Positions 9,774-21,700 of a stretch of DNA of 64,000 nt are shown piece by piece. The stretch lies in the NCBI GenBank assembly GCA_012845835.1, contig JABAKD010000023.1, positions 1,847,343 to 1,911,342 on the forward strand, in the 5' to 3' direction. A program made the position numbers and the translations under genes. The stretch is from Undaria pinnatifida (lineage: Eukaryota > Sar > Phaeophyceae > Laminariales > Alariaceae). Numbering within the stretch: the first letter of the stretch is position 1; every line of letters begins with the position of its first letter. Below the pieces are notes generated by a model. The model was given only the letters and a program-made list of their open reading frames with translations. It did not search any database and was not told the origin of the DNA.

Positions 9774-12700
9774 GTGAGTATCCTGTCGGTAGTTTCCCGT
9801 CCCGTCCGTGCGTCCGTCCGTGCTTACCCGTAGTCTGCCACCGACGCGGTGTGTACGCTGGCCTCTTTTTCATTTTGTGCAATCTAGCTCGCCTATCCTG
9901 TGTCCGCTGGGGTTGTCACGATGGTCTGGGTAATGTCCGCCGAGCAGGGCACTGCTGTCGTCGAAACATACGCGACAGGTATAGACTGCGTGTGAAGTCC
10001 ACACCTTTGTCGCACTATCTCTGTTCTTGCCGGCTACTCGCCGGCTACTGCTTGTGCTGCTGAAGAGGACGTATGATATATTGCTGTACTTGGCTGCTGT
10101 ACTTGGCTTTACCTGCGACATGGACGAAAAAAACGCGTGCCTGCCCGCCCAGCACGCGCTCACTACAACTACTTTGTGTTAATGTATTACTGCCGTTAAA
10201 CTTGAAATTTCTATTTTGGATCTGCTCGCGATGTGAGAGGACGGCCACGACTCCTAAAAAATCTACTATGGTACACATAAAGCAGCAGCCGGGCTGCACT
10301 GGTTTGTCATGACAGACATACCAGACATACCGAACGCATAGCTGACCCACTTTCGATCGAGACAGTCGCTACTGCTGCACGCGCCACATGCTTGTGTGTG
10401 GCACCTGGCAACAACACGGTTTCTGTGTTTTGCAAGTGATTTGTGTTGCATCTTCAGAAAAGGGTTTTGTCGTACAACGTAGTCGTACGCGTGTGGTGTG
10501 TGGTTATGATCCTGTCCTCTCACTTCCCCGCGAGGGGTTCTATTCCCCATTTGGTAGTTGCATTGCCTTTTTTTCGGTGAGCCCGAAAAACAAGCGGCGC
10601 CCTGAAACATGAAAACCGAACAAATATTTATCATGATGAGTCATGTGATTTAAGGCACGGTACCACGTGGAAATACCGTACGTCTGACGGCGAGCAAAAT
10701 GCGTTCGTTACCGCTGTCGATTGGCTCTTCTGCCTGCCATTCCAGACAAGTAGTCCTGGATACAGTGCCAACATAATGTCCTCAAGGCTTGACTCCATTC
10801 CTCTCGATGGGCGGAGCGTCGAGGATGTGGAGGCCGACGTGAAGAAAGCATTTTTGGAGTTCGGGATAGAGATGAAGCGGTTCGACTAAAAAAATCAGCA
10901 AGGAGCCTGGGGCGCGTTTGAGGTTGATCGGACTAGCGTGCAAGCACGCCATGCCCAATCACCAGAAGGAGTACGGAGGTAGTGCAGGTGAGGTACCGGA
11001 AACGTGGGCGCTGCCCTCAAGTATATATCGTGCTTGTATAGGTTGGGAATGACAGTCGTGAATGATAGCCGGGAAGACTTCTCCCACGTGTGCCGCGGAT
11101 ACGGCTACGCTATCGTCTGTGGTACTCACATAGCGCCGGTGACCCCGATAATGTAAGGTGGTGAACAGATAGCGGACTAACGTTCGCTGATATGAATGGC
11201 ATGAGAGATGAGTTTATTGTATATCTCTCGAATTGCATTGTCATTATCGTTTCCTGAGTCGTGGGAGAGAGAGGTTCCTCCCCTCGGCCAGATACCTGTA
11301 TCGCAGCTTCCTGCGATACCCTGAGTATCTCGACCACCCTATTTTACTGTCTCTCTCCCTACTATGATACCGGCCGGGTTCCTAACTAGTACGGCCTACA
11401 GTTGTCTCGGATGACCAAGCCTCCGAATGGTACGGTACCATTCGACTCCTCCAATCTAACTCAAGTAAACCATAACGGAAAGTAAAAAAAAACATCCATA
11501 ACCCCAGCTACTCTTGCCTCCCCCCCCCCCCCTTCGAAAGAAAAAAAATGGGAGGGTGGGGCGGCAGAAAAGAAGGCACAAATACCTGGCTTGGATGGCC
11601 AAACCAGCGACTACCTTACGTCTGCCCGTGCTCGTCACAGGACCTCGTGCTTGCTCGTGCCCGACGTGGGGATGCTGACCTACACGCGATGCCTTTCTCG
11701 AAAGGACTGCGTGCAGGCCCTTCCATCCCCAAAACCAAACTTGCTCTATCCCAGTTCCCGATACAGACATGCCTCGGTATGTCTCCAATAAACCCTGCTT
11801 TGTCCGTTACTTCGTTTGCGGAGGCCGTTACTTCGTCTACGGACAAAACTACCCTTTATTGTATATCTCTCGAATTGCATTGTCATTATCGTTTCCTGAG
11901 TCGTGGGAGAGAGAGGTTCCTCCCCTCGGCCAGATACCTGTATCGCAGCTTCCTGCGATACCCTGAGTATCTCGACCACCCTATTTTACTGTCTCTCTCC
12001 CTACTATGATACCGGCCGGGTTCCTAACTAGTACGGCCTACAGTTGTCTCGGATGACCAAGCCTCCGAATGGTACGGTACCATTCGACTCCTCCAATCTA
12101 ACTCAAGTAAACCATAACGGAAAGTAAAAAAAAACATCCATAACCCCAGCTACTCTTGCCTCCCCCCCCCCCCCTTCGAAAGAAAAAAAATGGGAGGGTG
12201 GGGCGGCAGAAAAGAAGGCACAAATACCTGGCTTGGATGGCCAAACCAGCGACTACCTTACGTCTGCCCGTGCTCGTCACAGGACCTCGTGCTTGCTCGT
12301 GCCCGACGTGGGGATGCTGACCTACACGCGATGCCTTTCTCGAAAGGACTGCGTGCAGGCCCTTCCATCCCCAAAACCAAACTTGCTCTATCCCAGTTCC
12401 CGATACAGACATGCCTCGGTATGTCTCCAATAAACCCTGCTTTGTCCGTTACTTCGTTTGCGGAGGCCGTTACTTCGTCTACGGACAAAACTACCCTTTA
12501 TTGTATATCTCTCGAATTGCATTGTCATTATCGTTTCCTGAGTCGTGGGAGAGAGAGGTTCCTCCCCTCGGCCAGATACCTGTATCGCAGCTTCCTGCGA
12601 TACCCTGAGTATCTCGACCACCCTATTTTACTGTCTCTCTCCCTACTATGATACCGGCCGGGTTCCTAACTAGTACGGCCTACAGTTGTCTCGGATGACC

Positions 12701-15700
12701 AAGCCTCCGAATGGTACGGTACCATTGGACTCCTCCAACACCGAGGTAATGTGAGACTACTGTTTCCCGTACTCTTAGTTATTTTCTACCCCATACTGTT
12801 CCTTCCCCCGGCTGTCTCTCCTTTGCCACCTTTGCCCTCGCAAGCTTACGTGACACCCTCGTGGAATCGTCTATGTTATTACGCGTGTACGCCTTGTACG
12901 CGTCGGACCTCCACCTCCCCTCTCTCTGGATCACTCGTTCCGATATGTCTCCCCCCGCCGCAAGCGTGGTCGCTCCTCCGATACGCAACAAGTGCAGGGC
13001 GAACTCATCGGGATTCCGACCTGACTTCGCCACCACCTCCTTGATTGCTCGTAAGGCACGGCCATATCTAACCACTCTTACGGCCTTGCCATATCGATAC
13101 GAGGCAAGGGGGGCGTGGTCGGGCAAACCAGGAAAACATGACATCAACTCCAACATAAGGGCAACGGCCCCGCCGTCTGCCCTAAAGGACGACCTCGGCC
13201 CACGCACCTCGCTTCGAGTCCGCGCGAGCACACTTCCGACCTGTCCCTGATCACTCTTATGCCCCTTAAACCGCACCTCTACCTTGTCGGACTGTTGCCC
13301 CCGCGTGTTACCCAACTGTGTGCCGTTGGCGAAAAACGCCACGCCACCCCGCGTCAGGCAGTGCACAGGGTGCACCGCCCCCGAATCCGCGGCGAACATT
13401 TCGTCCGATCGCGTCAGCAGGGAGTAACTCAGACACAAACACAACCACAACACTTTCCCCTCCGGGCCCCACGTGGGAATGAGGGTTTCCCCCGCGAGAA
13501 GCATACCAAAAGACACCGGTAAGCGTGCGCGGCGTGGCGTTCCTGCCGTCACGTGGGCCCGTGCAATACCTCTGAGCGCACACTGGACCACGGGAGCCGT
13601 GATCGGCAGCTGCACTCCTACCCTCAACCGGTGGAAGTACTGCACCGCCGCAAATTTCCCGGAAATCGTATTCGCCAGGTTACCTTCCGACGCACAACAC
13701 CACGATGCAAACTCGATCAACGCCCAGGCCTTAGAACTCTCCGAATCACTCGACGCCAGAAACTCCTGACAACCCATCAACCTGCGAAACGTACTCCAAG
13801 ATCGGCGACCAGACTCGTGCGTACGCCTAGTCGAGCTCGCAACTGAGCCACCGACGTACTGGAGGCCAAGATGTCGGTACAGAGATCCGCCCCCGCTTCC
13901 CCCAGGTGCTGCTCCTGCCAATCGATGTCGGGACGTAGCGCGTGGAGGTTGGGGGCGATGGTGGGACGATCCCACCGCGATATACCGTCCGCCAAAACAT
14001 TCGCAATGCCACGCACGTGTTTGGCCTTAAAGCACCAGCCACTGCGCATTTCGAGGCAGCCGAGTATCCGCATTAGTGCGCCCGCCCTCGGCTCGCGTCC
14101 CCCCCGGCATCGATTGACCCAATGGACGGCCGACATATTGTCGCCCCGCATTAGGATACTCTCGCCGACATATTGGGGCGCAACCCTGGCCTCTACCGTA
14201 AACGCCCATGCCGTGACCACCATGGCCAGCAATTCCAACACGTTAATAGACAAATCATCCCTCCCTTGTACATGTGACCGGAGGCGGTTCTGTGTGTCTT
14301 CATCGAAATTGATCCTCCACCACAGCCCCGTCTCCAAACAAAAGCCCCCCATCGCATCCCCTGAGGCGTCGCTAATGAGCGTGCGCGAATGGGGCTGCAA
14401 ATGAAAACTCAGCAACGGGGCAGAGAGCGTGCTGCCCCCCCCCCGTACCCATCGCCTTCGCTACCATCAACCGCCAAAACGAAAGGTCGTCGTGGAACTC
14501 GCCCCCGAGGCGAACGTGCGAGCGACTCGACGACGCACGATCGCCCCCCCCCGGACCCCGGACTCTCTCGTGCCAGGCCTGTACGGGGAGCATGCCTAAC
14601 TGATTAAGCATGCGCCGCACGAAAAACTTGCCCGGTCGCACTACTTCGCACACGTGCAAGAGCTTCCCCATCAAAGAACGCAACTCGGATTCCGGCGCGC
14701 TACGGCGCTCCCTTGGCCACCCCGCGAGCAACTCGCGAAGCTGGCCGAATTTTCCTTGCGGCAAAGAAATCGTCATCGCTACTGTATCGAGCTCCCATCC
14801 TAATACCTCGAGCCGCGTGTGCCACGAGGACACCTTCTCCGGTGCTAGCAAGGGCGGGTCACCCGCTTGTCGTTCACCGAGAAGGCGACCGTGGTCGGAT
14901 CCCATGCTCTGGGACGCCCGCACGCACCGGTCCCCTACAGGGGAACACTGTGGCTCTACCAAAACTGCGTTATCGACGTACATTCGAGTAAAGAACGGCT
15001 TGGCTGCCCCCCCCCCATCCCCCGGAGGTACCAGGTACCCCGGAGGTAAGGGCACGGGGCATTCCCCTTCGGCAGGCTCACTCACCGTGACGTGACTCGT
15101 GACCGCCTGGCCAAAGGGGGTGACTACCGCGTTACGGAATGTTGTGTGGACGTGTGCGTGTTCAAGAGCGGCCGAAAACAAACACCAGAATCCCGGGCTA
15201 TTCCGCCATCCAAACTGGAGGCGCCTATCGACTACGACCAGGTCGCGGAAGGCGTACCCGAACAGGGGGCAGTGAGCCCACTCGACGGGAATCTGCCGGA
15301 AGGCGTCCTTCACGTCCATCTTGCTCAGCAGGATGCGCGTGGGGGTGACCGACGGGCGACGCAGATGTAGAATACGCCAAATTATACCTCGTAATACGTG
15401 GCCTAGTTTACAGGGAGGGGCGGACGAAAAATCCGTGTCGGCGTTGACGCCCGGCGCGGATGTCTCAAAGGTAAGGTCGTGAATGATTCGAATCTTCGAG
15501 GGGGACACCGTCACCCCTAAGGGTGACACACGGAGACCGGGAATACGGTCGGCCGCGTCCCGCGGGAAGACGAATGCACGGCCGAGCCGCACGTCGTCCG
15601 CTATCTTACAGAGTATGTTTCCCTCGTACGGGATGATCGATCTATGATTACCATACTGCAGGGCGGCACCCAAATCCCCTCCGCCGTCTACCGCTACCGG

Positions 15701-18700
15701 CACCCCGTGAGTGATTATTTTCACCAACAAGTCGATCTGCGGAAAACGCTTAGTATACCCAAACCAGGCCGCCACCCGACCTGCATGAACGCGGGGAACG
15801 GGTAACTGATTTTCTAGGGCCATCATGCACGCGAACTCCCCCCCGTGGACCGCCAAAAAATGGGAATAATTGCTCGCTACTCGCTCTAGCGCCTGTTCTA
15901 CCCCCCCGGTTCCAGCCACTGCCGTCAACTCATGTACCGACTCAACACACACGCGGACAAGTGCCAGCCCACCTGCCGTTGGCCCCGTCGTCGGGCGACG
16001 AGGCCCGTCTCCCTATCCGCGCCCGGAAGGCGTTGCCGCCAAGGCGACAATACCCCGGGCGGCGGCACTCCCCCCCCCGCTGCTCCCGGAGGCACTGGAT
16101 CCCCCGCCCGGTTTGGGGCGGCCGTCCCGTCCGCGCCCCGCTGGCGAAGGGCCACCTCCTCCGCCGGTACGGCCGTTGTCGTTGCTTGCTCGTCCGCTGG
16201 TCCCGCCGCGGCCGTTGCTCGGCCGGTACTTCTTGTTGGCGGGGTGGGCGTACACGCATTTTTCGCCGAACCGACACCCCCGTGCCTCCGTCCACGCGTA
16301 ACAGTCGCCGAACCCGTTGCCCCTCCCCGAGGTCTGGCGGTCGCGCTTCTCCGTGCGTCCCGCTCCCGCCGTCGGGGACGCCGCGGCGCCTAGGAGCCCC
16401 CCCCCACGTATATAGTTGGTGAGCGCCGGCCACGTCGGGACCACCACGCCTGGCATGTTCTCGATCGCCGGGGGTGCGGCCTTCGCGACGGCCACCGCCG
16501 CGGTGAAGAGGCGCTGGCAGTACTCCTTCATGTCGGCGTCGACCAGGGTAGCCATGAGCGCCTTGTTCTCCGGCAGGACGGCCTTGAGCCGGTGCTTCCG
16601 GCAGTGGATCCGAAGGAGGGAGAGACCCTCCCGGAGTCCGTCCCCCAGCATGCTGAGCCTGTCCACGCCGTCCTCCGAACACACCCCGTTCCCCAAGACC
16701 GCCAGAATGGCGTCGACCATGATCTCCAGCTGCTCCGGCAGGAACATGTTCGCGGCCAGCCGGGGGGTGTCACCCTCGGCCATGTACGCCCCGACGCGGA
16801 ACCCGGTGAAGGTGTTCAGCTGGTTGGTCGTTTCATCCGACGCGAGCGCCACGTCCCCCAGCAAGGCCTGCATCTCCGCCCGCTTCAGGTTGTACACCGC
16901 CGGTTTTTCGCCGATGGTGATCCACACCTTACGGACGCCGAGGATGCGCCACGCCGCGAAAAAACTCCTTCTCGTCGGCTCGCCTCCCCGTCGGAGGAAG
17001 CTCGTCTGCCTGGGCACCCGGCTGCTGGTACCCCGCGATGGAGAGCTGCATCTGCTCGCACATGTCGATAGCGGCCTCCCGGTCGTCAGCCATGGCGGCG
17101 ACCTCCTCCTGCGTCGCGGAGAGTTGCTCGTGGAGTGCACGGAGTTCCTCCCGCAGCTCGCCGACCGCCGCCGCCAGCCCGTCCGAGTCGCGATCAGTTT
17201 GGATCTGACGAATAAGCTCGGCCAGCGACGCGAGCGACACTCGCGCAGTAGGTGCCGGCGGCGGCGGCCCGCTCCTCGCGGCCGAGGCGTTGCCGCCCCG
17301 GCCCGTTGCCCCCGACCCCCGCCGACCGCCGTTCCTCGTTGCCGACGGCATCTGGTTGCGCCACTGCGTATCCGTAAAGGCGGGGCGAGGGTTTGGGGTA
17401 AGCAAGGAGTGGGGGGGGGGGGGGGGGGAGAGAGGGCGGGGTCATTATTGGTGAAAATATACATATTTCACCAGCGGGGGTTGGCCGAGGTCTGTCTTCC
17501 CCGACCCTGTGCCTCCCCCCCGCCCCCCCTGCCACCCACACGTGGGTGTGACCTCTACCACACAGCCCCTGGGCGGGTACCTCAGAGCACGTGGGCGTCG
17601 CACACGACGCCAAGAACAAAAACGTGGAGACTGTTGGGGGGGCGTAGCAGCTTGGATGGCCAAACCAGCGACTACCTCACGTCTGCCCGTGCTCGTCACA
17701 GGACCTCGTGCTTGCTCGTGCCCGACGTGGGGATGCTGACCTACACGCGATGCCTTTCTCGAAAGGACTGCGTGCAGGCCCTTCCATCCCCAAAACCAAA
17801 CTTGCTCTATCCCAGTTCCCGATACAGACATGCCTCGGTATGTCTCCAATAAACCCTGCTTTGTCCGTTACTTCGTTTGCGGAGGCCGTTACTTCGTCTA
17901 CGGACAAAACTACCCTTTTCGAAAGCGAAAGCCGAAAGGACCTCAACGAGATGGGATATCATGTTCTAATCCTGTTCTGCCTCGACGATATTGTTGTGTT
18001 TTTGCGCTGCGGGCACCACGTCGCGCGTGCATGCGTGCAACTTCAGGCAATGTGACGAAGAAGCGGAAGACAAGGAACGCGAGGACAGGCTGCGAAGTGA
18101 AGGTGAGTAAAGTATGGTTGTACGGCATGCGTGTGTGGGTTATTGGTCTGTGTGGTGGCCGTGGATTGGTCCATGAGTACGGCCCCATGGGTACGCAACC
18201 TCTGTACCGCCAGATAGCGAGTGATAAGCAGGACATAAAATGTTGCCCATGGGCGTGTATATCGTTTGGGATCGATCAAGTGCATGAAAGGTTCATTCTC
18301 GTACATTTTTGTGGTGTTGTTTTGCTGCCAATGCCAGGGGTATATCACTTGGCCCGTTCACGGCGCGGCAGGAAAAGAGCACCCTGTGCTGAACTTCACT
18401 AAGTTGGACCACAACCACCCGGTGAACAAGCACGCTGTTGACGAAGTTCGTCGGCAGACAAAGTCTTTGGACACCCCAACGAAGGAGGCGTGTGTAAAAC
18501 TCACAGGCAAGTCTTGAGGAAGGATGTGTGTGAATGTGAACGCATCCTTGCTTTTGATACACATTGAAGTATGCTTAGTGGTGCATCGTTTTGTCTGGAG
18601 CACACCAAGCCCTCTTGCCCTCATCACTGGTCACTGGTCGCGACTATGCGGTTGTTGTTTTGTGACAGACACGGGATTCAAGCCGGCGGTTCAAGGCAAG

Positions 18701-21700
18701 ATGATCGAAGCTCTCACAGGTGCACGCCCGAACCCCCGAGCCACCCAGAACCACGCTGCTACTCATGGAAGGAAGAAGAAATCTCCTTACGTTAACGAGC
18801 TGCTGGAAAGGGTAAGCGTTGCAGTAGATTTGAGCCTTGACTCGTCGGTTCGCATACGGTCATGGCACAGCATTATCTCAGGTTGCATGCCTCGATTGAA
18901 GCCCCCCCAGTCAGACAGCAACAGGTCCCTGGCGCTTTAGGGAGAAGGGTAGGGATGCACACTGCACACTCCGCCGATAGAGGACGCATCGTTTGTGCCG
19001 CGGCCGTTTGCGAGGAGCGCGGCGTTGAGATATAGGCAGTGTTGTAGAACGTTCGCTTGTGAGAGGTTTAAGAGAAGCCGAACACTGGCCCCAGGGCACC
19101 CCGTGAGTAACGATATCGTTGGTTCACCCGCCGCCGCTAAACCTGCAGCCCTGCAAATGTGAAGGCCGCTACTGGCGACGGAGGGAAGTACCTACTGAAG
19201 ATGGACAACGAGGGACGCATGACGCACCTCTTTTGGATGACGGCATCGCAGGTTAGGGGACCCGTGGGATGGGAGGGAAGACTTGTCTCAGTGCAGTGCA
19301 AAAGATGGAAGTAGCTGTGGCAACGAGCGACAGGTGATAGATGTAGCCGTCGGCAGACGTGTTTACCCACGGACAGAAAATTCCCTCCCCCCATGAGAGA
19401 TGCGAAGCTGCACTACACTAGGTGAACATCTGCTGATAGCAATGGCGTGCAGTAGACCTTCCATGATCATGCAATACCCCAGGGTTCGCCCTTCCTCCTT
19501 TCTACCATCCCTTTGGCGGCTGCAGGTGGCACTCTCCATAAAGTATGGCTACGTCCTTCTCTACGACGACACCGCGGTGAAAAACATGTACAGGCTACCC
19601 GTGGACATCGGCGTAGTGATTGACGGAGAGTGCTTCACGCGCGTCGTCTTTCAGATGATTGCGTCGGACACCCAGACGACGACGTTCGAGTGCATGATGG
19701 ATGCGTGGAAGGAGACGCGGGGCGGGCAGGGGCCGGACGTGTTCATCCAAGACGCCGACGCTGCATGTACCTTAGCAGCGCAGAGCCGGTTTCCTGGGGC
19801 GACGATGCTCAGGTGCCAATGGCACCTGTGCAAGAACGTCAGGGAGAAGCTCGGCCCCATCTTGGGGCAAGCGTATCAAGTGAGTTCGCATTTCCCTGTG
19901 TGCAGATGCGACTCGGCTTGGGTTGTTGGGTTGTTGGGGCAGACGGGGAGGTGGCGTTCCGGTACAAAAACATTATCGTATGTTTGGCGCTTCGCGCTTC
20001 GCGTCGCGTTACCATACCCTCGACGAAAGCACCGGCGGCGATATTTGTACCAGTGCCTTAAAGTGTCGAATAAGTCGTAACGGCTGGCCTCGGGGTCTGT
20101 TATCCCTCACAAATTTCCGAAGAAGCTATAACCATCCGGCCCACCGCGTGGTCACCTCGGACAAGCTGCAACCGCCTCCGTTATACGCTCGTTGAACATC
20201 CTGGCGTACTTGCAGCGGCTATTGTTGTTTGAGTTCGGTGTTTTCACCCGCCTACACCCAACCTGTGACAACACGAAAGCGCTTGGAGAGAGACTGCTTT
20301 TGACTCAACACCCCCCCCTCACCACGCGCCCGCCGCTTCGGCCATCGTCGCTGTCTGTAACCCCACCCACTACACTCATAGTTTTTCTTCGGAGACTTCC
20401 TGAAGATGCGCGGCCGGCTGTCGGAGTCCGGGTTCGAGGAATCGTTCGAAGAGCTGGTCGAGAAATACCCGAAGGCGGAGGAGTACTTGCGGCACACTCT
20501 CTACAAGGACCGTCATCGCTGGGCAGCTGCTTTCTCTGTGCTAAAGTTCAGTATTTCGTCCTTCACCTCCAGCCGCGAGTCGAAGGTGGGCCCTTGCGTG
20601 GTCAGCATGTATCGGAGTATGCTTTGTGTTTCGGTGTTCGTCGGGGCGACCACGGCCACGTGTCCACTGCTGCATGTTGCGTGCTTGTATGCTTTTGCAG
20701 CGGCCACACTAGGAATAGCGCCGCTGCCGACCCATTTCCTCAACTCCTTTTTGCTCTGCCCTTTGGAAAGTGTGGTAGACGTCCATCGATGTCTGTCCTA
20801 TGTACTTGTTCTCCACGTCATGCAATGTTGTGACAGCCCACCGAACCATGTTCGGCACGCCTGCCAAACGCGGCAGGTATCAACAAGATCATGAAGAAAG
20901 TCTGCGGCGCGATGACTTCTTTGCAAGGGGTCTTTGAGTTCTTCGAGGGAACACTCGAGGCTCAAGAAGATCGGGCGAAATTTCGCAGTGCTCGGCTCGC
21001 CGTTCCAGCTGTTGAACTTCAGGACATTGGCGGGGTGTGGTTTGGGGAGAGGTTCATGGCCCCCATCCGTTACGGGCTTGGGCAGTGGCCTCTTAGGTTT
21101 ATGACTCAAGAGATGGACGCCGCCGCCATTTTTTGTGGTGGTGGTAACAAAGTGCTTGAGGGGGCGGAACGTTTCTCAGCACTAGGGAAACTAGAGTTCC
21201 TGGGCGACTTGATGGTAAGCGTCGAGACGGTCGCCGTCGTCTTTGAGAGCCGGCAGGGCCGAGAGATGCAGTACATAGTGTGCAGTATGGAGGATGGCAG
21301 TCACGTCTGCTCGTGCCGTACACTGCAAGAGCTCGGTCTATGTTGTCGGCACTTTTGGCAGGCCATGCGTTTGACCCCGAAGTTCAAATTCCATGTAGGC
21401 ATACTCAACAGGCATTGGCTAACAGAGAATGGCCTGAGGGAACAAGAGGCTTGGCCACCAGAGTGCAAACCGCAATGGATGGTAGCGCGGAACCACGCCG
21501 GCGCGTCCGACGAAAACCAAGTACGCGCTCCCACCGTAGCGATGGTTGACACTTGGCAAGCGATCCCAGCAATCCCGGAGAACGCTACCATAGAGTGTAC
21601 TCTGCAGAGGAGGGATGCGCAGACAGGGCAAAGTAGCCAGGAACGCCGGCTCCTGTACGATGTTGAAGAGGACCAGTGCGGCCGTGAGCTCTGGGGTGCA

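Larger units (their letters stand above)
11213..17918 (-). mobile_element. Tyrosine-recombinase retrotransposon (DIRS order, PAT/Ngaro-like) with tandem deleted copies
   Basis: Minus-strand order: terminal repeat A (17918-17650), gag, RT, RNase H, tyrosine recombinase, repeat B (12738-12497), A (12499-12231), a 134-bp spacer, B, A, spacer, B (to 11213). A, internal region and B make the full-length unit; the two 642-bp A-spacer-B units are internally deleted relatives. A and B at the left end resemble the A1...B1-A2-B2 split direct repeats of PAT/Ngaro elements. No integrase, aspartic protease or DAM methylase is seen. Both outer ends and both internal unit junctions carry TTT (11213, 11855, 12497, 17916). 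This fits integration of circular DNA by site-specific recombination without target duplication. Copies are nearly identical, so the insertion is young. Confidence 0.88.

Noticed and set aside
11456-12651. Pairs of identical ORFs of 66-153 codons
   Set aside because: They recur because the 642-bp unit is duplicated. They lie across terminal repeats and spacers, overlap each other on both strands, and show no domain.
16416-17852. 478-codon plus-strand ORF opposite gag
   Set aside because: Antisense shadow in GC-rich coding DNA. The minus strand carries the CCCH finger and coherent Gag features.
11213-17918. LTR retrotransposon with conventional LTRs
   Set aside because: The two ends carry different sequences (A and B), there is a tyrosine recombinase and no DDE integrase, and no target duplication is evident.
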